From positions 1 through 11,620 of the forward strand of contig ONYJ01000116.1 in NCBI GenBank assembly GCA_900322025.1: a stretch of DNA of 11,620 nucleotides. Reading direction: 5' to 3'. Source of the stretch: an uncultured Bacteroidales bacterium (GTDB lineage Bacteria > Bacteroidota > Bacteroidia > Bacteroidales > UBA932). The notes under the pieces were generated by a model. The model was given only the letters and a program-made list of their open reading frames with translations, did no database searches and had not been told where the DNA came from. The position numbers were made by a program, and so were the translations under genes. Positions within the stretch are counted from its first letter, which is position 1. Each line of letters opens with the position of its first letter. Shown here in pieces: positions 1-5,188 of this stretch.

Positions 1-1362
1 AAGAATCACCTTTTCATTTCTCTGAGCAGCCTCCACGGCAGCCTCCGGGGTAAATACTATCTTACCTACAGAGCCGCCAGGACCTGCAGGAAGGCCCTGA
101 GCTACAGGAGTAAACCTTTTCTCTGCAGCTGCATCTAATACTGGATGCAGAATCTCATCTAACTGCTTAGGAGCAACCCTCATCACAGCTGTCTTCTCAT
201 CTATAAGACCTTCTGAGAGCATATCCATAGCCATATTAAGGGCAGCCAAACCGGTTCTCTTACCTACACGACACTGGAGCATCCAAAGCTTTCCATCTTG
301 AATGGTAAACTCCAAATCTTGCATATCGCGAAAATGCTTCTCCAGATTCTGCTGAATTGTATTAAGTTGTCCATAAACATCCGGCATAGCCTTTTCAAGA
401 GAAAGCAGATGCTGGTTATGTTCGTTCTTTGTAGCATCGTTAAGAGGGTTTGGTGTACGAATACCGGCAACCACATCTTCTCCCTGAGCGTTAATCAGCC
501 ACTCGCCATAGAATTTGTTTTCTCCGGTTGCAGGGTTTCTGGAGAATGCAACACCTGTTGCTGAATTTTCTCCCATATTTCCAAACACCATAGACTGAAC
601 AGAAACGGCTGTGCCCCAAGTATCTGGAATACCCTCAATTTTTCTGTACGCCACGGCTCTCTTACCGTTCCAAGATTTGAATACTGCAGCAATTCCGCCC
701 CATAACTGCTCAAGAGCATTATCCGGGAATGGTTTGCCGAGCTCCTGCTTTACTCTCACTTTAAAGTCTTCGCAAAGAGTCTTGAGGTCTTCTTCTGTAA
801 GATCTGTATCCAAGGAATAACCCTTCTCTTTCTTTACCTTTGCAAGCATACGGTCGAGTTGCTGACGGATTCCGTTTCCATCCTCAGGCTCAATGCCTTC
901 TGCCTTTTCCATAACAACGTCAGAATACATCATTATCAGACGCCTGTATGCATCATATACAAAACGAGGATTCTTTGTTGCCGCAATCAAACCAGGGATA
1001 GTTTCGGAGCAAAGACCAATATTTAGAACTGTCTCCATCATACCGGGCATTGAACTTCTGGCACCGCTACGGCAAGATACTAACAGAGGATTTGAAGGAT
1101 CGCCAAACTTGCGTCCCATTATCTGCTCTGTAGCCTTTATTGCAGCATCCACCTCTGCTTTAAGACCCTCTGGAAATTTGCATCCAAGATTGTAATACTC
1201 GTTACAAGTGTCTGTGGTGATAGTGAAACCAGCTGGAACAGGAATACCTAATTTGCACATTTCTGCAAGATTGGCACCCTTTCCACCAAGAAGGTTGCGC
1301 ATAGAGCCGTCACCATCGGCATTCACACCGCCAAAGCGGTAAACTCTTTTAACTTCTGACAT
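1..1362 (-). CDS. ppdK: Pyruvate, phosphate dikinase, N-terminal half (cut by window edge)
   Basis: Pyruvate phosphate dikinase interconverts pyruvate + ATP + Pi with PEP + AMP + PPi in the cytoplasm. In anaerobes it usually serves PPi-linked glycolysis or gluconeogenesis. I translated 454 codons from the ATG at 1362 (MSEVKRVYRFGG) to the window edge with no stop. Seen: GGKGANLAEM (residues 26-35), GARSSMPGMMETVLN (100-114) and, near 351-370, EFTI followed by LQCRVGKRT, which corresponds to the family's ATP-grasp segment LQTRNGKRT. The Q and R are kept, while T and N are replaced by C and V. After that, AQGLPAGPGGSVGK (about 421-434) begins the phosphohistidine domain. The catalytic His (in a TSHAAV-type motif) and the PEP/pyruvate-binding barrel lie beyond the window; the full protein is normally about 900 residues. 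The start has an A-rich context (TATAAAATG) and no clear Shine-Dalgarno. It lies 136 bp downstream of hydF on the same strand, so read-through from hydF is possible. Confidence 0.97.
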   Translation of the reverse strand, partial: MSEVKRVYRFGGVNADGDGSMRNLLGGKGANLAEMCKLGIPVPAGFTITTDTCNEYYNLGCKFPEGLKAEVDAAIKATEQIMGRKFGDPSNPLLVSCRSGARSSMPGMMETVLNIGLCSETIPGLIAATKNPRFVYDAYRRLIMMYSDVVMEKAEGIEPEDGNGIRQQLDRMLAKVKKEKGYSLDTDLTEEDLKTLCEDFKVRVKQELGKPFPDNALEQLWGGIAAVFKSWNGKRAVAYRKIEGIPDTWGTAVSVQSMVFGNMGENSATGVAFSRNPATGENKFYGEWLINAQGEDVVAGIRTPNPLNDATKNEHNQHLLSLEKAMPDVYGQLNTIQQNLEKHFRDMQDLEFTIQDGKLWMLQCRVGKRTGLAALNMAMDMLSEGLIDEKTAVMRVAPKQLDEILHPVLDAAAEKRFTPVAQGLPAGPGGSVGKIVFTPEAAVEAAQRNEKVIL

Positions 1363-1386
1363 TTTATATGGTTTTATAAATAATAA

Positions 1387-1491
1387 TTATAAGCAAAAGG
1401 CAGCACCTGCCACAACGCAGATGCCTGCAAAAATAAGCAAAAAAATCCTATTTTTCTTAGATTTTATGCCTAATAAACCAGATTACACCAT
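1387..1491 (-). pseudogene. Broken or non-canonical small membrane-peptide ORF
   Basis: In the gap between hydF and ppdK, a minus-strand frame opens with ATG GTG TAA (1491-1483) and then stays open for 31 codons to a TAA at 1387-1389. The open part reads SGLLGIKSKKNR followed by about 19 hydrophobic residues (IFLLIFAGICVVAGAAFCL). A basic KSKKNR patch before a hydrophobic helix is the layout of a small inner-membrane protein. No ATG, GTG or TTG lies between the stop and the helix. So either the stop at codon 3 has broken a former gene, or an unusual start is used, or the stretch is a chance reading of noncoding DNA. I do not recognise a family. Confidence 0.25.
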
Positions 1492-1498
1492 GGTGGCA

Positions 1499-2851
1499 TT
1501 ATCGGCTGGTTAGCCTATCCAAGAATTCTCTGAAGTTAGCACTTTTAAACAAGCCTTTCATATAAGCTATAGCAAGCCCATAGTTGGTTACAGGAACTCC
1601 GATTTGCGCCATAGATTTTACCCTGCTATGTACCTGACGGTAAGTAGCCATGCAACCTCCGCACTGAATGGCTAAAGAATAAGATTTCCCGCCCTTGGGC
1701 ACTGGAATATCATCTATACCGGAAACAAATTCAAAGTTTAAGTGTTTGCCGGTATATTGCTGCAACAGAAAAGGAAGTTTTACCCTACCTATATCATCGC
1801 AAGATGCATGATGTGTACAAGATTCCAGAATAAGTATGAGGTCTTCATCTTTTAAAGAATCTATGGCCGAAACGGAATCGAGGAAAAACTTGAATGGTCC
1901 TTTTTTACGAGCCATCAGCATACTGAAACTACCTATTGGAATATCAGCCGGCACAACCGCCGCCACTTCCGCAAACACCTGACTATCTGTAATAACCAAA
2001 TCAAAACTCTTTCTCTGAACAGCTTCTGTTGCAAGTAGAGCATCGGTATCTGCAAACTCCCTACAAATCGTTTCAAATTCATTCTTGCCGCTATGCGCTT
2101 CCTCTCCGAACTCTGCCCCAAAGACAGTGTTAAGTTCCGATGGTTGCACAACTGTTATTATAGCCTTATTATCCAGCACACTGCGAATTGTATTCACCTG
2201 TGGCAAAATCAGGCGTCCGGCAGGAGCTCCCTTGTCTATAGGGCATACCAAAAGTACCCTACTCCCCTCACCTGCAAGATGTAAGGGTACTACCCCATCT
2301 CCTTTGCCTTCTGGCTTATGTGCAGAATCACTATCTTCTTCAGCGATAATGTGTGCAATAGCTTCAAAGAGTGTTTTAAGATAAGCATTAGTAACATCAT
2401 CACTGTTTTTGCAAGAGAACTGTATAATTGGGCAGCTGAACTTATTTGCAATTTCTTCTCTTACGGTATCTTGCAAAGATTCTATATCTTCTTGATTATG
2501 AACTATAATAAATGGCACTGCATTTGATTTCAGCCACATTGCCATTTCTATTTCATACTCTAAAAAAGAATTTCCTGTAAATAGCAAAAGGGCCAAGTCT
2601 GCAAGAAGCGCCTCTGTTCGGCTACGCTCGGAACGTAACGAGCCTACACTTCCACTATCATCTATGCCGGCGGTATCTATTATATTACACGGTCCCACAC
2701 CGGGCACCTCCATTCTCTTACGAACAGGGTCTGTGGTTGTACCTTTTACAGAAGAAACAATTGAAACCTGCTGACCGGTAAGAAGATTTACCAAAGAACT
2801 CTTGCCTGCATTCCTACGGCCTAAAACAACTATATTTCTTACTTCCGACAT
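1499..2851 (-). CDS. hydF: [FeFe]-hydrogenase H-cluster maturation GTPase HydF
   Basis: HydF is the GTPase scaffold that assembles and delivers the diiron precursor of the [FeFe]-hydrogenase active site, working with the radical-SAM enzymes HydE and HydG. The GTPase domain (about residues 1-170) shows G1 GRRNAGKS (11-18), the KGTTTDPV segment (36-43), G3 DTAG (59-62), an NQED G4 (119-122) and SCK as G5 (146-148). A dimerisation domain follows, with the family block GRLILPQVNTIR (212-223) and a VITDSQVF block (286-293). The C-terminal cluster domain has C345-x-H347 and CGGC (C397, C400). The residue before C397 is Gln, where the usual motif has His. At 450 residues it is longer than the roughly 410 usual for the family, with extra sequence near 174-186 and 243-282. 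The frame can be extended to a TTG at 2860, but the ATG at 2851 (MSEVRNIVVLG) fits the family better. hydE, hydG and a hydrogenase are not in the window. Confidence 0.94.
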   Translation of the reverse strand: MSEVRNIVVLGRRNAGKSSLVNLLTGQQVSIVSSVKGTTTDPVRKRMEVPGVGPCNIIDTAGIDDSGSVGSLRSERSRTEALLADLALLLFTGNSFLEYEIEMAMWLKSNAVPFIIVHNQEDIESLQDTVREEIANKFSCPIIQFSCKNSDDVTNAYLKTLFEAIAHIIAEEDSDSAHKPEGKGDGVVPLHLAGEGSRVLLVCPIDKGAPAGRLILPQVNTIRSVLDNKAIITVVQPSELNTVFGAEFGEEAHSGKNEFETICREFADTDALLATEAVQRKSFDLVITDSQVFAEVAAVVPADIPIGSFSMLMARKKGPFKFFLDSVSAIDSLKDEDLILILESCTHHASCDDIGRVKLPFLLQQYTGKHLNFEFVSGIDDIPVPKGGKSYSLAIQCGGCMATYRQVHSRVKSMAQIGVPVTNYGLAIAYMKGLFKSANFREFLDRLTSR

Positions 2852-2857
2852 AATATG

Positions 2858-2891
2858 CAAAATTCCAAAAACAACAATTTCTACAAATGTA
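2858..2891 (-). promoter_or_regulatory. Candidate hydF promoter region
   Basis: Read on the minus strand, TACATTTG (2891-2884) fits the Bacteroidota -7 pattern TAnnTTTG and would give a leader of about 25 nt before hydF, but I see no TTTG about 19 bp upstream of it. Alternatively its TTTG (2887-2884) could be a -33 element placed 18 bp before GAATTTTG (2865-2858), a -7 box with one mismatch that would leave almost no leader. The two readings compete and neither is strong. Confidence 0.3.
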
Positions 2892-2977
2892 ACTTAATTT
2901 ATTTACGTTTTGGCTATTGCTTGCCCACACACCTATATAACTTGCAGAATACAAACTTAACTTAATACCCAATAGAT

Positions 2978-3172
2978 ATGAATAATTACAAAGAAAGCGG
3001 GCAAAGAAAGGCAAAAAACATTATTGCACAAGTCAAGACCTTTGTCAAAGAAAACAAGAAACAACTTATATGGTTGTTAATAGTAATAGTTTTAGCATGG
3101 TTTGTCATAGAACTTGCTTCTAACTGGGCTGAATTTGTCAAAGGGTTTAATGAGGGAATGAACCGGCCTTAG
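2978..3172 (+). CDS. Small single-pass membrane protein, conserved Bacteroidales type
   Basis: This encodes a 64-residue protein of unknown function. A basic, polar N-terminus (about residues 1-29, Lys-rich and ending VKENKKQ) leads into one strongly hydrophobic helix (about 30-47, LIWLLIVIVLAWFVIELA). A short tail, NWAEFVKGFNEGMNRP, follows. The tail has the NW-x-x-F-x-x-G-F-x-x-G pattern that I recall from small Bacteroidales membrane proteins of similar size; I could not check this. The positive-inside rule places the Lys-rich N-terminus in the cytoplasm and the tail outside. It has its own strand: hydF is divergent on the left (126 bp between starts) and the tRNA/fabH unit converges from the right. 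No clear Shine-Dalgarno or promoter is visible. The transmembrane layout, the tail pattern and the clean intergenic position favour a real gene over a chance ORF. Confidence 0.72.
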   Translation: MNNYKESGQRKAKNIIAQVKTFVKENKKQLIWLLIVIVLAWFVIELASNWAEFVKGFNEGMNRP

Positions 3173-3229
3173 TTAATGGTGCTAAAAATTTTACAAAATA
3201 GTGCAACGAATGGCATAAAAGTAGGGAAA

Positions 3230-3262
3230 CCCGCCAGCCGAAAACCCACCAGCCGAAAACCC
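3230..3262. repeat. Two 15-bp tandem repeats, GC-rich, with start of a third
   Basis: On the plus strand, CCCGCCAGCCGAAAA (3230-3244) is followed directly by CCCACCAGCCGAAAA (3245-3259), differing at one base, and then CCC (3260-3262) where the repeat diverges. On the minus strand this gives spaced GGG runs separated by TTTTCGGCTGG. With the GGGG near 3277-3280 there are four G-runs. It lies just past the terminator of the fabH/tRNA unit and downstream of the small membrane gene. It stands out against the AT-rich intergenic DNA around it. Its function is unknown. Confidence 0.85.
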
Positions 3263-3285
3263 TGAAAGCGGCAAAACCCCAACAG

Positions 3286-3318
3286 AAAAGCCCCCAGAGG
3301 CTATTTTCTCTGAGGGCT
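3286..3318 (-). terminator. Intrinsic terminator of the yceD-rpmF-fabH-tRNA unit
   Basis: On the minus strand, AGCCCTCAGAG (3318-3308) pairs with CTCTGGGGGCT (3299-3289). This is an 11-bp stem with one G-U pair, an 8-nt loop (AAAATAGC) and a TTTT run at its 3' edge (3289-3286). The stem begins 4 bases past the tRNA 3' end, so it would end transcription immediately after the tRNA. Confidence 0.88.
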
Positions 3319-3322
3319 TGTG

Positions 3323-3394
3323 TAGTCCCACCGGGAATCGAACCCAGATTTGAAGTTTAGGAAACTTCCGTTCTATCCGTTGAACTATAGGACC
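3323..3394 (-). tRNA. tRNA-Arg, anticodon CCT (reads AGG)
   Basis: The 72-nt minus-strand sequence folds as a full cloverleaf. The acceptor GGTCCTA pairs with TGGGACT, with G-U at the first and sixth pairs. The D arm is GTTC/GAAC with loop AACGGATA. The anticodon stem is GAAGT/ACTTC with loop TTCCTAA, so the anticodon is CCT. The variable loop has 4 nt, and the T arm is CTGGG-TTCGATT-CCCGG. The discriminator is A, and the following CACA shows that CCA is not encoded. Its 5' end lies 8 bases past the fabH stop codon and a terminator follows at once, so it is probably processed from the fabH mRNA. Confidence 0.95.
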
Positions 3395-3402
3395 ATAAAC
3401 TA

Positions 3403-4398
3403 CTAATAAGCCCAACGATACAGAATGGCTCCCCATGTAAACCCTGCTCCAAAAGCACTGAATATCAGGTTATCGCCCTTCTTAAACTTAGATTTAAAGT
3501 CCCATATCGCCAAAGGGATGGAGGTGCCTGCTGTATTGCCAAAGCGTTCTATATTTATCAGCACCTTATCTTTTTCTATGCCCATCCTACGAGCTGTGGC
3601 ATCGATAATTCTAAGGTTAGCTTGGTGTGGAACAAGGTATGCCACATCTGCCGGCAACAAATTATGCCTTTTCATAATTTCCTCAGAAACATCGGCCATG
3701 CCAACAACGGCATGTTTGAATACCGACTGCCCATCTTGATGTATAAAATGCATTCTCTTGTCTATATTATCGTGGCTGGCCGGATATAAACTTCCTCCAG
3801 CTGTCTGATATAGATATTTTCTGCCTATGCCATCTACATGCAAAATGGAATCTTGAAAGCCAAGATTGTCTTCGTACGAAGGCTCTATCATCATTGCCAC
3901 TGCACCATCGCCAAAAAGCGGACAAGTAGTACGGTCTTCGTAATTGACTATACTGCTCATACGCTCTCCGCAAACAAGAACAATTTTCTTGTAAGCACCG
4001 GATTCTATAAAGCGTCTAACGGTTTCAAATGTAAACAGAAAGCCACTGCAACCGGCATTGGTGTCGTAGCCCCAGGCATTCTTAATGCCTACTTTATCGC
4101 AGATGATATTGGAAGTTGCCGTAAACACCATATCGGGGGTTACTGTATGACAAAGAAGCATCTGTACTTCAGATGGGTCTGTTTTAGTTGCCTCCAACAA
4201 GCGTTCTACGGCAATAGCTGCCATAAAAGAAGTGCCAAGACCGTCTTCCCTCAGTATGCGTCTCTCCTTGATACCCACCCTAGACATTATCCACTCGTCT
4301 GAGGTATCTACCATGGTTGAGAGCTCTTCGTTTGTTAAAACATAATCAGGAATATAAGCCTCAACACCTGTTATTATAGCCTTTGGCTTACTATGCAT
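3403..4398 (-). CDS. fabH: 3-oxoacyl-ACP synthase III (beta-ketoacyl-ACP synthase III, FabH)
   Basis: FabH starts type II fatty-acid synthesis by condensing a short acyl-CoA (acetyl-CoA or a branched primer) with malonyl-ACP in the cytoplasm. The 331-residue length is typical. The catalytic triad is visible: C117 in DTNAGCSGF, H258 in LVPHQANLRI and N288 in ERFGNTAGTS. The N-terminal TSDEWIMSRVGIKERR and the C-terminal FSAFGAGFTWGAILYRW blocks are family hallmarks. The primer preference (straight or branched) cannot be told from the sequence. The ATG at 4398 overlaps the end of rpmF by 8 bases, consistent with translational coupling. The tRNA-Arg gene begins 8 bases after the stop. No plsX is found between rpmF and fabH, unlike the E. 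coli order. Confidence 0.97.
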   Translation of the reverse strand: MHSKPKAIITGVEAYIPDYVLTNEELSTMVDTSDEWIMSRVGIKERRILREDGLGTSFMAAIAVERLLEATKTDPSEVQMLLCHTVTPDMVFTATSNIICDKVGIKNAWGYDTNAGCSGFLFTFETVRRFIESGAYKKIVLVCGERMSSIVNYEDRTTCPLFGDGAVAMMIEPSYEDNLGFQDSILHVDGIGRKYLYQTAGGSLYPASHDNIDKRMHFIHQDGQSVFKHAVVGMADVSEEIMKRHNLLPADVAYLVPHQANLRIIDATARRMGIEKDKVLINIERFGNTAGTSIPLAIWDFKSKFKKGDNLIFSAFGAGFTWGAILYRWAY

Positions 4399-4573
4399 TT
4401 TCCTTTGCTATGACCAAACGACCACGGTAATAACCGCATTCAGGACACACATGGTGATACATAACTGTAGTACCGCAATTTGAACAAGTTGCCAATGTAG
4501 GCAGTTCTGCCTTGTCGTGTGTTCTCCTCTTGTCTCTCCTCTGCTTGGAGATTTTGTGTTTAGGATGTGCCAT
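4391..4573 (-). CDS. rpmF: 50S ribosomal protein L32
   Basis: This 60-residue basic ribosomal protein belongs to the large subunit. It starts MAHPKHKISKQRRDKRR, the standard bL32 N-terminus. It carries a zinc-ribbon pair, C30-x2-C33 and C43-x2-C46, so this is the Zn-binding form of L32. It lies between yceD (30-bp gap upstream) and fabH (8-base overlap downstream), the conserved neighbourhood of this gene. The gap before the start is AT-rich and shows no terminator or clear Shine-Dalgarno, so it is probably expressed from the yceD promoter. Confidence 0.97.
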   Translation of the reverse strand: MAHPKHKISKQRRDKRRTHDKAELPTLATCSNCGTTVMYHHVCPECGYYRGRLVIAKENA

Positions 4574-4603
4574 TTCTTATACTTTTATTAATCTTATTTT
4601 CAA

Positions 4604-5131
4604 TTATTTCTCCTTATTTTTCAGCAGGTCTTTCAGCCCACTGAATGGAGAATATACATCTTTGTCTTCTTGCCCCGTATCTTCATCTGCTTGGAGGTTT
4701 TTAAGCCTCTGAAGCATTTCTGTATTGCATTTTCCCTTGGGGTGAACCGTTGTCAGCGGTATGCTCACACAAATGCAATCGTAAATGAACTGTTTAAGGT
4801 CTATCTCTGTTTCAGAGGGATCTACTATCAAAAACTCCTCAGCCTCTTCTGTATCTTCTCCAAACTTGGCAAAACGCACGGCAAGGCTTTCTTCAAAAGA
4901 AATAGGCACTGCCATTTCTTCTAAACACCTATTGCACTCCACCGTAACACTTCCCTCTCCATTCAAAGACACATTCATCCACCCGCTTCCCTTTTCAAGA
5001 GTACAGCGAACCAGCACATTTGAATCTATAATCTGTTGATTACCAAATTCTCTGAATAAACTTCCATTTACAGAAAACTCGTACTCGTACTTTCCGTGCG
5101 CAAGCCCGCTTATGTGAACCTTAAAATCCAT
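4604..5131 (-). CDS. yceD: YceD/DUF177 family protein
   Basis: Members of this family (DUF177, YceD) are linked in bacteria to 23S rRNA accumulation and are nearly always encoded just before rpmF, as here. The 175-residue product has the family's central CNRCL motif (C66-x2-C69), a DLKQFIYD block (111-118), a later cysteine (C135 in HPKGKC) and the C-terminal SPFSGLKDLLKNK tail. It is the first gene of the yceD-rpmF-fabH-tRNA unit, starting 57 bp after the typA stop with its own promoter. The assignment rests on both motif and position. The molecular mechanism of the family is not settled. Confidence 0.9.
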   Translation of the reverse strand: MDFKVHISGLAHGKYEYEFSVNGSLFREFGNQQIIDSNVLVRCTLEKGSGWMNVSLNGEGSVTVECNRCLEEMAVPISFEESLAVRFAKFGEDTEEAEEFLIVDPSETEIDLKQFIYDCICVSIPLTTVHPKGKCNTEMLQRLKNLQADEDTGQEDKDVYSPFSGLKDLLKNKEK

Positions 5132-5139
5132 AGGGGGCG

Positions 5140-5169
5140 CAAATATACTAACTTTTTTGCAAAATACAA
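5140..5169 (-). promoter_or_regulatory. Bacteroidota-type promoter of yceD-rpmF-fabH-tRNA
   Basis: On the minus strand, TTG (5169-5167) is followed by 19 bp and then TATATTTG (5147-5140), an exact TAnnTTTG -7 box. Only 8 bases separate this box from the ATG at 5131. Transcription should therefore start within a few bases of the start codon, giving a leaderless or nearly leaderless mRNA. Confidence 0.7.
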
Positions 5170-5176
5170 GTTTTGC
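5159..5176. repeat. Inverted repeat overlapping the yceD -33 element
   Basis: GCAAAA (5159-5164) and TTTTGC (5171-5176) form a perfect 6-bp inverted repeat around a 6-base spacer, TACAAG. The -33 TTG of the yceD promoter lies inside the spacer. It could be an operator; a hairpin of only 6 bp without a T-tract is unlikely to be a terminator for typA. Confidence 0.4.
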
Positions 5177-5188
5177 TACCTCAAAAGA

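Noticed and set aside
893..1195. Plus-strand 100-codon ORF
   Set aside because: It is antisense to conserved ppdK sequence, including the GARSSMPGMMETVLN block, and has no features of its own.
2852..2860. TTG start for HydF giving three extra residues
   Set aside because: The ATG at 2851 is in frame and fits the family N-terminus.
3230..3262. CRISPR array
   Set aside because: There are only two directly abutting 15-bp units, with no spacers and no cas genes.
3191..3436. Minus-strand 81-codon ORF with Gly-Phe-Ser-Ala-Gly repeats
   Set aside because: It runs through the whole tRNA-Arg gene and the terminator, and its repeats are just the translation of the 15-bp tandem repeat.
3838..4302. 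Plus-strand 154-codon ORF
   Set aside because: It is antisense to fabH, whose catalytic motifs are intact over the same stretch. The translation shows no recognisable domain.
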